A stretch of 64,000 nt of DNA, taken from an uncultured Collinsella sp. Lineage in GTDB: Bacteria; Actinomycetota; Coriobacteriia; Coriobacteriales; Coriobacteriaceae. Under the pieces are notes generated by a model that worked only from the letters and a program-made list of their open reading frames with translations, searched no databases and was not told the DNA's origin. The DNA is taken from contig CAKTWK010000004.1 in NCBI GenBank assembly GCA_934630735.1, positions 1 to 64,000 of the forward strand, read 5' to 3'. Position numbers and translations under genes: made by a program. Positions 54,086 to 63,063 of the stretch are shown one piece after another (the stretch's first letter is position 1; every line of letters starts with the position of its first letter).

Positions 54086-54112
54086 AGGCCCTGGCCGGTT
54101 GGCCAGGGCCTT
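54086..54112. terminator. terminator of the exporter operon
   Basis: AGGCCCTGGCC / GGCCAGGGCCT stem followed by TTGTTTTG on the plus strand. Confidence 0.8.
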
Positions 54113-54124
54113 GTTTTGTGTGAG

Positions 54125-55003
54125 CTACTTGAGGAGCTGGGCCATGGCGTTGACGAATTTTTGGACTTGGAGGGTTGGCTCGAGCGGGTAGTGCAGAAAG
54201 ACCGGCACCTCGCGTCCGCATAGGAACGGCACGCCCACAAAGGCCGGGTGCACGCCCGACCACGCTCCGCAGGTGAGCACCGCATCGCCCTTTTCCTCCG
54301 CCTCGTTAAAGAGCGCAAAGTCAAAACTGTCCACGTCGATCACGTCCACGCCGCCATCGGCCAACAGGTCGATGCGCAGGCTGTCCATGGCGTCATTGCC
54401 GTGACGAAGCACGCGCAGGCGCATGCCCTCCAGGTCGGCAACCGTGATGCGCGTCTTGCGCGCAAGCGGGCTCGTGCGCGGCACATCAATATAAAACGGT
54501 ACGTTGACGATAAGGAGCTTTTGGCAGGCGTCGCCCCAGCGCGGGGTCGAAAAACTCGACTGCGCTACATCCACTTCGCGACCAAGACTGCGCATGACGG
54601 TCTCGCGCTCATCGTAGAGGTCACTCACCGGCACAATCTCAAAGCGCAGTGACGGCTCCAGCTCGTGCACACTCGGCCACATCGACAGCGTCTGGCGCCC
54701 CGGGCACATCATCGACACGCCCAAGCGCACCGCACCGCCATCGCCCGCCGCACGTCGGGCACGACGCAGTGCGTCCTCGGACTGGCGCATGATCGAGCGC
54801 GCGTCGTCCACCAGTAGTGCACCAGCCGGCGTCACCTTAACGCCCGAGTGCGACCGCTCGAACAGCGTGATGCCGAACTCGGCCTCGAAGCCCGAAACCT
54901 GCTTGACGAGCGCCGGGGTCGACACGCGCAGCTTTGCCGCGGCACGCGAGAAACTTCCCAGCTCCGCGGCGGCCGAAATAGCGTCAAGTCGTCGATCGTA
55001 CAC
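54125..55003 (-). CDS. LysR-family transcriptional regulator
   Basis: A 292-aa regulator: N-terminal helix-turn-helix (LDAISAAAELGSFSRAAAKL, STPALVKQVSGFE) then the two-lobed effector domain. GTG 55003 follows GGGAG; this start puts the protein right at the LysR consensus. Divergent from the SDR operon and very likely its regulator. The intergenic palindrome CTCAATTGAG with a further CTCAAT 7 bases on (55071-55093) is a candidate binding site. Confidence 0.88.
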   Translation of the reverse strand: MYDRRLDAISAAAELGSFSRAAAKLRVSTPALVKQVSGFEAEFGITLFERSHSGVKVTPAGALLVDDARSIMRQSEDALRRARRAAGDGGAVRLGVSMMCPGRQTLSMWPSVHELEPSLRFEIVPVSDLYDERETVMRSLGREVDVAQSSFSTPRWGDACQKLLIVNVPFYIDVPRTSPLARKTRITVADLEGMRLRVLRHGNDAMDSLRIDLLADGGVDVIDVDSFDFALFNEAEEKGDAVLTCGAWSGVHPAFVGVPFLCGREVPVFLHYPLEPTLQVQKFVNAMAQLLK

Positions 55004-55183
55004 GTCAATCTCCCGTTTTCGCACGCGCGGGCCCACAGCACCGCAGGGGGTCGTTTTCGCAGGTCACGCGCTCAATTGAGAACAAACCTCAATGTACAGT
55101 GTAAACCTGCGGTTAACGACATTCTAACAAATATGCAATTCACCTGCGCGAACGCTAAGCATACGATAACCAGCGAAAACCAC

Positions 55184-55210
55184 GTGGGTCGGTTAATGGG
55201 AGCGACCCAC
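55184..55210 (+). other. hairpin in the leader of the SDR operon
   Basis: GTGGGTCG / CGACCCAC perfect 8-bp stem, 11-base loop, ending 26 bases before the start codon. Confidence 0.45.
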
Positions 55211-55236
55211 CGGGAGGCACAAGAAGGGAAGTTCCT

Positions 55237-56118
55237 ATGAGCAATTGGCTTAAGCTCGAGGGCGATGTTTGCGCTGTGACTGGAGCGCTCGGCGGTATGG
55301 GCGCCGAAATCTGCCGCGAGTTCGCCCGCAACGGCGCCAACGTCGTCATGCTCGACCTAGACGAGGAAAAGGTCAAGGCCGCTGCCGCCGACCTCGCTGC
55401 CGAGTTTGGCATCCACGCCGAGGGCTACAAGATGAACGCCACCGACGAGGCCGAGGTTCAGGCCGCCGTCGACGCCACCATCGCCAACTTCGGCCGCGTC
55501 GACGTCCTCGTCAACACCGCCGGCATCCTGCGCTTCGCCGCTATGGAGGACCTGCCGCTGAGCGACTGGGAGCAGGTACTCAACGTCAACCTCACCGGCT
55601 ACTTCATCACCTCGCAGCGCTTTGGTCGCGAGATGATCAAGGCCGGCCAGGGCCGCCTGGTGCACATCTCGACCGTCGCCAGCCACTCCCCCGAGACGTT
55701 CTCGGGCGTGTACAGCTCCACCAAGGCGGGCGTCAACATGATGTCCAAGATGCTCGCCGCCGAGTGGGGCCCCTACGGCGTGCGCTCCAACTGCGTCGAG
55801 CCCTGCTTCGTTAAGACCCCCATGTCGGCGAGCTTTTACGCCGACCCCGAGGTCGAGAAGAGCCGCAGCCGCCTCATCGCCACGCGCCGCATCGGCGAGG
55901 TCAGCGATATCGCCAACGCCGTCATGTTCCTGGCGTCCAAGCGCTCGGACTTTACCACCGGCGACGCCATCAAGGTCGATGGCGGCTTCTCCAATATGAT
56001 GGGCGACCTCACCGCCAAGCCCGGCGGTCGCCGCGCCTTTGCCGACAACTACCTCAAGAACAAGGGTGTCGAGCTTTGGTCCGACGAGTCCGGCGTCGCA
56101 AAGCCGACCGACCAGTAA
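55237..56118 (+). CDS. short-chain dehydrogenase/reductase
   Basis: A 293-aa classical SDR: cofactor loop TGALGGMG (15-22), NTAG (93-96), Ser 145, and catalytic YSSTK (Tyr 159, Lys 163). Asp 40 after the second strand (VVMLDLD) points to NAD(H). The ~40-residue C-terminal tail beyond the usual fold end is extra. First gene of the operon SDR-MFS-Gfo/Idh, which looks like uptake and oxidation of a sugar, polyol or sugar acid. Confidence 0.9.
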   Translation: MSNWLKLEGDVCAVTGALGGMGAEICREFARNGANVVMLDLDEEKVKAAAADLAAEFGIHAEGYKMNATDEAEVQAAVDATIANFGRVDVLVNTAGILRFAAMEDLPLSDWEQVLNVNLTGYFITSQRFGREMIKAGQGRLVHISTVASHSPETFSGVYSSTKAGVNMMSKMLAAEWGPYGVRSNCVEPCFVKTPMSASFYADPEVEKSRSRLIATRRIGEVSDIANAVMFLASKRSDFTTGDAIKVDGGFSNMMGDLTAKPGGRRAFADNYLKNKGVELWSDESGVAKPTDQ

Positions 56119-56184
56119 ACCATCCTGACAGGGAGGTCCCGCGGACACGCCTGCCCCTCCCCCGCATCGATTAGAAAGAGTCCA

Positions 56185-57441
56185 ATGGCTTCCACCAACT
56201 CCAACAAGGGTCGCGCCGTCGTGCTTTCCGCCGCGTGCGTCACCATGTTCTTCATCAGCTCCATCGCGCTGTATTCCGTCGTGAGCAAGAACCTGCTCGC
56301 CGTCTACCCCGAGTGGTCGAGCGCCCTTACCTGGGCTTTCCCGGTCTTTCAGACCATCATGGCCGTGACGGGCATCTTCGCCGGCCGCATCTCCGATAAG
56401 ATCGGCCCGCGCAACGTCGTGATTGCCGCCGCCGTGTGCTACGGCCTGGGCTGGTTCATGTCCGGCACCGTCACCGAGCCGTGGCAGTTCTACCTGTGGT
56501 TCTCGCTCGTCGCCGCCGTCGGCAACGGCCTGGGCTACAACCCGGCGCTCACCACCGGCCAAAAGTGGTTCATCGACAAGAAGGGCCTCGCCTCCGGCAT
56601 CACCCTGGCCGCCTCGACCGCCGGCCCCGCTGTGCTGTCCCCGGTGCTCGCCTCGCTGCTCATCCCGAGCCTTGGCATCTTTGGCGCCCTCAAGGCACTC
56701 GGCGTCATCTTCTTTGTGACGATTGCCGCCTCCGCCCTGTTCCTGAAGGCCCCCGAGGCCGGCTGGCTGCCCGAGGGCTTCGAGGCCCCCAAGGGCGGCG
56801 CGCATGCCGGCACCTTCGGCGACCTCACCCCGGGTGAGATGGTCAAGACCCCACGCTTCTGGGTCCTCATCGTCACCTTCGCCTTTGCCGCCACCGCGGG
56901 CACCCTGCTCGTGGGCAAGGTTGCCTCCATCGCCGCCGTCCAGCTCTTCGCCGACCCCACGTGCGCCGCAGCTGTCGCCCTCGGCGGTGTGGTGGTCTCC
57001 GTCAACACCTGCGCCAACCTGGTCGGTCGTCTGTCCTTTGGCCAGATCATCGACAAGCTCGGCGCCTACAAGTCGCTGCTCATCAGCCTTGTCGTCACCA
57101 TCGTCGCCCTCGTCATCATGTCGATGAGCTTTACGCAGAGCATGTTCTTTGTGGCGCTCGCCCTGCTCGGCTTTAGCTTTGGCGCCCTGCTCGTCATCTA
57201 CCCGCCGCTCACCGGTGGCGCCTTTGGCACCAGCAACATCGGCGTCAACTACGGCATCATGTTTTTGGGTTACGCCGCCTCCACCTGGATCAGCCAGCCC
57301 ATCACCGCCGTGCTGTATCACGCCGAGGCCGGCAGCGCCGCCTACCAGCAGTCCTTCTACGGCGCCATTGTGATCGCCGCCATCGCCGTCGTGCTCACCG
57401 TCTACATGATGGTCTCCGACAGCAAGAAGAAATCCGCCTAG
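56185..57441 (+). CDS. OFA-type MFS transporter
   Basis: A 418-aa 12-helix major facilitator resembling the oxalate:formate antiporter family (WALTWAFPVFQTIMAVTG-like opening, GRISDKIGPRN loop, GNGLGYNPALTTGQKWF, and the motif FGALLVIYPPLTGGAFGTSNIG-type loop). Probably imports a small carboxylate for the two dehydrogenases around it. The 66 bases before it have a GGGAGG/CCTCCC hairpin. Confidence 0.87.
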   Translation: MASTNSNKGRAVVLSAACVTMFFISSIALYSVVSKNLLAVYPEWSSALTWAFPVFQTIMAVTGIFAGRISDKIGPRNVVIAAAVCYGLGWFMSGTVTEPWQFYLWFSLVAAVGNGLGYNPALTTGQKWFIDKKGLASGITLAASTAGPAVLSPVLASLLIPSLGIFGALKALGVIFFVTIAASALFLKAPEAGWLPEGFEAPKGGAHAGTFGDLTPGEMVKTPRFWVLIVTFAFAATAGTLLVGKVASIAAVQLFADPTCAAAVALGGVVVSVNTCANLVGRLSFGQIIDKLGAYKSLLISLVVTIVALVIMSMSFTQSMFFVALALLGFSFGALLVIYPPLTGGAFGTSNIGVNYGIMFLGYAASTWISQPITAVLYHAEAGSAAYQQSFYGAIVIAAIAVVLTVYMMVSDSKKKSA

Positions 57442-57449
57442 TTTTACCG

Positions 57450-57480
57450 ATGTGACAAAGGGGCTGTCCCTTTGTCACAT
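57450..57480. repeat. ATGTGACAAAGGG palindrome
   Basis: ATGTGACAAAGGGG-CTG-TCCCTTTGTCACAT. Nine bases beyond the transporter stop, inside an operon. Confidence 0.75.
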
Positions 57481-57510
57481 TTCACCGGTCCCCAGTATTA
57501 AGGAGTCGAA

Positions 57511-58551
57511 ATGTCTGAGCTCAATCCCGTCCGCATTGCCGTTATCGGCGCCGGCGCCATGGGCCGCAACCACATCCGCTTTGTCACCGAGGAGCCCGAG
57601 GCCGAGCTCGTCGCCATCGCCGACGCCTTTGAGGGCGCCCGCGCCACGGCCGAGGCCGCCGGCGTGCCGTTTTATACCGATCCCGCCCAGATGATGGACG
57701 AGGTCAAGCCCGAGGCCGTCATTATCGCCACCCCCAACGACCTGCACCTGGGCGTTGCCCGCGAGGCCATCAAGCGCAACATCGTGCCGCTGGTCGAAAA
57801 GCCAATCTCCAACGACCTCGAGGATGCTCAGGCCTTCGCCGCCGAGGCCGGGACCGCCGGCGTGCCCGTGCTCGTGGGTCAGCACCGTCGCCACAACCCC
57901 TTCGTCAACAAGGCCAAGGAGATCATCGAGTCCGGCGAGCTGGGCAAGCTCACCGTGTCGAGCTTCCACTATATGATCTATAAGAATGACGAGTACTTCG
58001 ATGTCGAGTGGCGCCGCAAGAAGGGTGCCGGCCCGATTCTGGTCAACCTGGTTCACGACGTCGACCTGCTCCGTTACCTGCTGGGCGAGCCCGTTGCCGT
58101 CCAGGGCATGCAATCCAGCGCCGCCCGCGGTTTTGAGACCGAGGACTCCGCCGTGGTCAACGTCCGTTTTGCCGACGGCGCGCTTGCGAGCATGACCATT
58201 TCCGACGCCACCGCCAGCCCCTGGAACTGGGAGGCAACCGCTCGCGAGGATCCGCAGTACCGCCCCTTCGACGCTGACGCCTACTTTATCGGCGGAACCT
58301 TGGGCGCCCTTTCGCTGCCCCGCCTACACCAGTTCTCCTACGACGGCGCCTCCAACTGGCACAAGCCGCTGCAGATGGAGATTCCGGCCGTGGACCCGGC
58401 GCTGCCGCACAAGATGCAGCTCAAGCACTTTGTGAAGGTCGTCCGCCGCGAAGTTGAGCCCGTCGTGACCCCCGCCGATAACGTCAAGACGCTCACGCTT
58501 CTCAACGCCATCAAGGAGGCCGCCGAGACCGGCCAGCTCGTCGAGCTGTAG
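57511..58551 (+). CDS. Gfo/Idh/MocA-family oxidoreductase
   Basis: A 346-aa NAD(P)-dependent dehydrogenase: Rossmann loop GAGAMGRNH (13-21), ATPNDLH, the catalytic EKP motif (96-98) and the substrate-side NLVHDVDLLRYL histidine. Oxidises a cyclic polyol, sugar or inositol-like ring. Third gene of the LysR-controlled operon. Substrate unknown. Confidence 0.9.
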   Translation: MSELNPVRIAVIGAGAMGRNHIRFVTEEPEAELVAIADAFEGARATAEAAGVPFYTDPAQMMDEVKPEAVIIATPNDLHLGVAREAIKRNIVPLVEKPISNDLEDAQAFAAEAGTAGVPVLVGQHRRHNPFVNKAKEIIESGELGKLTVSSFHYMIYKNDEYFDVEWRRKKGAGPILVNLVHDVDLLRYLLGEPVAVQGMQSSAARGFETEDSAVVNVRFADGALASMTISDATASPWNWEATAREDPQYRPFDADAYFIGGTLGALSLPRLHQFSYDGASNWHKPLQMEIPAVDPALPHKMQLKHFVKVVRREVEPVVTPADNVKTLTLLNAIKEAAETGQLVEL

Positions 58552-58625
58552 CACCTTAGGACAGGCCGCGGCAGAAACCCCATGCCGGGCCCCTCGGTCT
58601 GCCACAAATAAGCCCCTCTTCTTTG

Positions 58626-58653
58626 CCCCGCGAGCAGCCTCATGCCCGCGGGG
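58626..58653 (+). terminator. terminator of the SDR operon
   Basis: CCCCGCG / CGCGGGG stem followed by TATTTTG. Weak T-run. Confidence 0.6.
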
Positions 58654-58719
58654 TATTTTGCTAACTTGCCGACGATTTTTCTGGGGCGGGGGCTATTTTG
58701 CACCTCGGCTTGATTCGTT

Positions 58720-58882
58720 CGCCACGAAATGGGCCTATCTACTACGTTTAACCGATTACCCTCGACCATGCCGAATTTCCTAAAATCAAAAGCGCAGGTA
58801 GACGGCTTGCGTATTTTCGGAAAACCGGGGGGATGGTCGACCCATACGGTTCAAACGTAGTAGATAGACCGTTTTCGTGGCG
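58720..58882. ncRNA. structured element, copy A (candidate conserved RNA)
   Basis: An outer stem CGCCACGAAA/TTTCGTGGCG, then GGCCTATCTACTACGTTT against its inverse (17 of 18 paired), an inner stem TCGACCAT/ATGGTCGA, and an apical hairpin CGCA-11-TGCG with loop GGTAGACGGCT. Same geometry as copy B at 49298-49462 with different stem bases. It ends 82 bases before tex. Nothing else is seen in 58654-58964. Confidence 0.6.
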
Positions 58883-58964
58883 CGGCCCCAAAAACAGTCT
58901 TTTGGAACGGGTGGTATCCTTGGTAGCCCTGTGCCGCAAACGCACCTTAAACGCAAGGAGTCCC

Positions 58965-61112
58965 ATGGATCTTATCGCCCAGCTCGCCCGCGAGCTCAAC
59001 CTTAAGGCCGCCAACGTCGAGGCAGCCGTCAAGCTCATCGACGAGGGCAACACCATTCCCTTTATCTCGCGCTACCGCAAGGAAGCAACGGGCGGCATGG
59101 ACGATGTCGCCCTGCGCGCGCTCGACGAGCGCCTGTCTTACCTGCGCAATCTTGAGCAGCGCAAAGAGGACGTCATCCTGCTCATCGACGCCCAGGGCAA
59201 ACTCACGCCCGAGCTCGAGCAGCAGATTCGCGAAGCCACACAGCTCCAGCGCGTCGAGGACCTCTACAAGCCCTACCGCAAAAAGCGCATGACCCGCGCG
59301 CAGAAGGCCCGCGAGGCAGGCCTGGAGCCGCTCGCCAACATGATCATCATGCAGGCCTCGGCCAAGGGCAGCGCACTCGACGCCGCCGCGGCATACGTCA
59401 ACGAGGAGGCTGGCTTTGACACGCCCGAGAAGGCGCTCGCCGGCGCGGCCGACATCGTGGCCGAGACGGTGGCCGAAGACCCGGAGAACGTCACCGACCT
59501 GCGCGCCTTTACGCAAAACACCGCCGACGTCGTCGTCGAGGCCACCGACCCCGCGGAGAAGACTCCCTACGAGCCCTACTACAACTTTGACGAGCCGCTG
59601 CGCCGTATACCCAACCACCGCGTGCTGGCTATCGACCGCGGTGAGCGCGAGGGCAAGCTCCGCGTGCGCGTGAACGTCGACGGCGCTGCCGCCACGGCAC
59701 GCCTCGGCAGCCGTTGGCCCCGACGCCAAGGCGTGTTTGCCCCCATCTTCGATGCCGCCATCGCCGACGGTTACAAACGCCTCATGGCCCCCTCGCTGGA
59801 GCGCGAGGCCCGAGCCAAACTCACCGTTCGCGCCCAGACAGAGGCCATCAACGTCTTTGCCAAGAATCTCGAGGGCTTGCTCTCGGCACGCCCCGTCCGT
59901 GGCGCCCGCGTACTCGCGCTCGACCCGGGCTACCGCACCGGCTGCAAGGTCGCCGTCATGGACGAGACCGGCAAGCTACTCGACCACGGCGTGGTCTACC
60001 CCACCAAGCCGCGCCACGACGTTGCCGGTACCAAGCGCGAGCTCGCCCGCCTCGTCAAGAAGGACGGCGTCAACACCATCGTCATCGGCAACGGCACCGC
60101 CAGCCGCGAGACCGAGGAAGTCGTCTCGGAGTTCATTGCCGAGCAGGCGCCCGGGCTGCGCTACACCATCGTCAACGAGGCCGGCGCGTCGGTGTACTCC
60201 GCTTCCGAGCTCGCCAGCCAGGAATATCCCGATCTGGACGTCACCGTGCGCGGCGCCATGAGCCTGGGCCGCCGCCTGCAGGACCCGTTGGCAGAGCTCG
60301 TCAAGATTCCGCCCCAGTCCATCGGCGTGGGCCAGTACCAGCACGACCTTGACCAGGCCGAACTCTCGCGCACCCTGGGCCACGTGGTGGAAGACGTCGT
60401 CAACCGCGTGGGCGTCGACGTCAATACCGCAAGCGCGAGCCTGCTGGGATACGTATCGGGCATCACGCCAAGCGTGGCCAAGAACATCGTGGCCTACCGC
60501 GAGGAAAACGGCGCCTTTACCGATCGCCGCCAGCTTAGGAAAGTCCCCAAGCTGGGACCCAAGGCATACCTCAACGCCGCAGGCTTCCTGCGCATCAACG
60601 GCGGCAAGAACCCGCTCGACGCGACAAGCGTCCACCCCGAAAGCTACGAGGTGGCCACGTCCGTCCTGGAGCGCGCCGGCGTTCAAGCCAGCGAGCTCAG
60701 CCGCGGCGGCGTGCCCGACATCGAGCGCCGCCTGGGCAGCATCTCGGCGCTGGCAAGCGACCTGGACTGCGGCACCCTCACGCTCATCGACATTGTCAAC
60801 GAGCTCAAGAAGCCCGGCCGCGACCCGCGCGACGACGCACCCGAGGTGGTCTTTAGCCGCTCGGCGCTTTCCATCGACGACCTGGAACCCGGCATGGAGC
60901 TCAAGGGCACGGTGCGCAACGTCGTCGACTTCGGCGCCTTCGTTGACGTGGGCGTGCACCAGGACGGCCTCGTGCACATCTCCAAGCTGGCTAACCGCTT
61001 CGTCAAGCACCCGAGCGACGTGGTACGCGTCGGCGACACGGTCAAGGTGTGGGTCGAGAAGGTCGATCGCGATCGCAAGAAGATCTCCCTCACCATGGTG
61101 CAGGGGAAGTAG
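58965..61112 (+). CDS. tex: Tex-like S1 RNA-binding transcription accessory protein
   Basis: A 715-aa cytoplasmic protein. In order: N-terminal helical domain (IPFISRYRKEATGG), YqgF-like domain (LALDPGYRTGCKVAV), helix-hairpin-helix pair (QLRKVPKLGPKAYLNAAGFL-type segments), and a C-terminal S1 domain (~640-712; GMELKGTVRNVVDFGAFVD). Family members bind nucleic acid and RNA polymerase. ATG 58965 with AAGGAG. Ends in the strong terminator at 61137. Confidence 0.95.
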   Translation: MDLIAQLARELNLKAANVEAAVKLIDEGNTIPFISRYRKEATGGMDDVALRALDERLSYLRNLEQRKEDVILLIDAQGKLTPELEQQIREATQLQRVEDLYKPYRKKRMTRAQKAREAGLEPLANMIIMQASAKGSALDAAAAYVNEEAGFDTPEKALAGAADIVAETVAEDPENVTDLRAFTQNTADVVVEATDPAEKTPYEPYYNFDEPLRRIPNHRVLAIDRGEREGKLRVRVNVDGAAATARLGSRWPRRQGVFAPIFDAAIADGYKRLMAPSLEREARAKLTVRAQTEAINVFAKNLEGLLSARPVRGARVLALDPGYRTGCKVAVMDETGKLLDHGVVYPTKPRHDVAGTKRELARLVKKDGVNTIVIGNGTASRETEEVVSEFIAEQAPGLRYTIVNEAGASVYSASELASQEYPDLDVTVRGAMSLGRRLQDPLAELVKIPPQSIGVGQYQHDLDQAELSRTLGHVVEDVVNRVGVDVNTASASLLGYVSGITPSVAKNIVAYREENGAFTDRRQLRKVPKLGPKAYLNAAGFLRINGGKNPLDATSVHPESYEVATSVLERAGVQASELSRGGVPDIERRLGSISALASDLDCGTLTLIDIVNELKKPGRDPRDDAPEVVFSRSALSIDDLEPGMELKGTVRNVVDFGAFVDVGVHQDGLVHISKLANRFVKHPSDVVRVGDTVKVWVEKVDRDRKKISLTMVQGK

Positions 61113-61136
61113 TGCGCACAAAACATGCCACGAGCA

Positions 61137-61176
61137 GAGGGCCCGGACGTCCACTGAGACGTCCGGGCCCTCTTTT
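61137..61176 (+). terminator. terminator of tex
   Basis: GAGGGCCCGGACGTC / GACGTCCGGGCCCTC perfect 15-bp stem followed by TTTT. Confidence 0.9.
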
Positions 61177-61201
61177 AGATATGGGTTAGAAGATTATTAG
61201 A

Positions 61202-62008
61202 TTACAGATTAACCCATAAAGCGGGACGGACGGCGAGGTCCGCGTAGACCACGTAGAGGCCGTCGGAGTTCACGTAGCCGTTCGAGGAGACGCCGGCCGC
61301 GTCGTACGAGTCGACACTCGGCGAGCGAAGCCGCCAGTCGCACGCGTCGTTGTCATCCAAGTCCCAACCCCATTGCTGCTTCAGTCGATCCGTGGGACAG
61401 CACTGCCGATCCCTATCGGACATAAAGTACTTATTTGCCTCGTCGATGGAAAGCAGCGTAGGGGCGCCGCTAATCTCTTTCATCTCATCGCCTGCAAAGG
61501 CCTGGGAAGCGAAATCGTTCTCGAGCCATTTCTTGAGGTCAGAGGAGTTCCAGTCGTTGCCGTCATCCTCATCCGCATTGAACGCGTGGGCATCAAGGGC
61601 CTTTTGACTCACGACATAGGCACGGTTGCCCTCGACCGCCAGGACGCGCCACTCGATGGGCTCCTTGCCGTTCGAGGCGTTACCGTCTTGCTCGTAGGAG
61701 CCAAACTCGACAACATCGCCCACCTGGCAGCCCTTAAAGGGATTCTTGCTGAACGCGGGGACGACGACGAAGGCGGCGATCAGCACGACGACGATGAAGC
61801 CGGCAGCGGCTCCGGCAATGAGGAGGGGCAGGACATTCTTGCCGCCGGGCGCGGCAGATGGCTGCACCCGGGCGACCTGCGGTGCGGGCGCGAAGGCGTT
61901 CGTCGTCTGTGGCGCGGGCATGCCGGCGTTCGCATCAAGCGGCGTTCCGCACGCGCCGCAGAACCTGGCCTCATCGATGTTCCTTGTACCGCATTTGGGA
62001 CAGAACAT
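61202..62008 (-). CDS. zinc-ribbon membrane protein with DUF6273-like domain
   Basis: 268 aa: N-terminal zinc ribbon (CPKCG, CGACG), a Pro/Ala-rich linker, one membrane helix (~59-84), and an outside domain of about 170 residues with IEWRVLAVEG, DWNSSDLKKWLENDF and the final YADLAVRPALWVNL, which fit the DUF6273 pattern of secreted or surface proteins in gut Firmicutes and Actinobacteria. Function unknown. ATG 62008 with AGGAG. Confidence 0.75.
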   Translation of the reverse strand: MFCPKCGTRNIDEARFCGACGTPLDANAGMPAPQTTNAFAPAPQVARVQPSAAPGGKNVLPLLIAGAAAGFIVVVLIAAFVVVPAFSKNPFKGCQVGDVVEFGSYEQDGNASNGKEPIEWRVLAVEGNRAYVVSQKALDAHAFNADEDDGNDWNSSDLKKWLENDFASQAFAGDEMKEISGAPTLLSIDEANKYFMSDRDRQCCPTDRLKQQWGWDLDDNDACDWRLRSPSVDSYDAAGVSSNGYVNSDGLYVVYADLAVRPALWVNL

Positions 62009-62151
62009 GGGATCTCCTTCCTTTCGCTTTTCACACGTTAAGGCTAGGCCCAAGGCAACCAAACTTGTTGCGCAACATGTCTCGGAGGAGAATTTTTCCG
62101 CGTGAGCGGGAGGCGGTCCAGATGACATCGCTCCCCTGCTTATGTCAGCAA

Positions 62152-62185
62152 CAAAAAAGGCGCCGCCCCATCAAAGAGGCGGCAC
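62152..62185 (-). terminator. terminator of the transaldolase-like gene
   Basis: On the minus strand GGTGCCGCC / GGCGGCGCC followed by TTTTTTG. A large palindrome (62236-62329) lies between it and the gene. Confidence 0.8.
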
Positions 62186-62235
62186 CAACAAGGTCTTATT
62201 CAGCTCAGAACCCCCTACGAGCAAGGACGTCCTAG

Positions 62236-62329
62236 GCGCGGGGCGAGAGGGCCGGCCCCGTTTGCTCGGCGCGACCCTCGCGAAGCGCGTGAGCGCAGAG
62301 TAAACGGGGCCGGCCCTCTCGTCCCGCGC
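62236..62329. repeat. 94-bp palindrome with 28-bp arms
   Basis: GCGCGGGGCGAGAGGGCCGG then CCCCGTTT, inverted at 62302-62329 with one change. Loop carries small stems with CTCGCGAAGCGCG. Similar in build to 53936-54041. The rest of 62009-62358 has no gene. Confidence 0.8.
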
Positions 62330-62358
62330 CGCGGCAGCGCCCGCAGCTCGTGTTCGCC

Positions 62359-63063
62359 CTACGGCAGAATATGGAAGCCGAGCGAGGCGATATCCTTGGC
62401 AAAACCGCGGACGGTGTCGAGCGAGACCTCGTACGGGTCGCGGCCGATGTTCTTGCGCTTGGCCAGAATGCTGTTGGGCACCGTGATGATCTGGCAACCG
62501 CAGGCTTCTGCCTGGTAAATGTTGATAAGCTCGCGCGTGGACGCCCACAGGACCTCGCAGTTGGGTTTAGCGGCGGCCTTCTTGACCGACTCCGTCATAA
62601 ACGGAATGGGATCGACGCCGGTGTCGGCGATGCGGCCGGCAAAGAGCGAAATGATGGACGGCGTCTCGGCGTCAACGGCCTCGACCATCTCGTCGACCTG
62701 CGTAGGCGTAAAGATGGTGGTAACGTTGACCTTGATGCCGTCGGCCGAAAGCTTGCGCACCAGCTCGGCGGTGGACTCGCCCTTGGTAGTCACGCACGGA
62801 ATCTTGACGTAGACGTTCTCGGCCCAGGTAGCGATCTCGCGGGCCTCGACCTCCATGGTCTCGACGTCGTCGGCAAAGACCTCAAACGACACGGACATGT
62901 CGGTGATATGGGCCAGGACCTCCTTGGCAAACACGCGGTAATCCGTCACGCCGCCCTTCTTCATAAGGGACGGGTTGGTCGTGAAACCCTGAACGTTGCC
63001 GTTCTCGTACATGTCGAGCATGCCCTCGAGGTTTGCACCGTCAGCGAACACCTTGATTGCCAT
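62359..63063 (-). CDS. transaldolase/fructose-6-phosphate aldolase-like protein
   Basis: A 234-aa class I aldolase: GFTTNPSLM (26-34), the Schiff-base lysine in YVKIPCVTTKGE (Lys 87), and SLFAGRIADTG. Size fits the short FSA/TalC group. It lies downstream of the UlaA-type PTS gene in the same direction, but the terminator at 63297 lies between them. It may serve pentose or ascorbate-derived sugar phosphate metabolism. ATG 63063 follows AAAGGAATC. Confidence 0.87.
   Translation of the reverse strand: MAIKVFADGANLEGMLDMYENGNVQGFTTNPSLMKKGGVTDYRVFAKEVLAHITDMSVSFEVFADDVETMEVEAREIATWAENVYVKIPCVTTKGESTAELVRKLSADGIKVNVTTIFTPTQVDEMVEAVDAETPSIISLFAGRIADTGVDPIPFMTESVKKAAAKPNCEVLWASTRELINIYQAEACGCQIITVPNSILAKRKNIGRDPYEVSLDTVRGFAKDIASLGFHILP

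Noticed and set aside
55357..57321. Minus-strand open frame over SDR and MFS genes
   Set aside because: Antisense shadow, rich in Gly/Asp/His, no recognisable domain.
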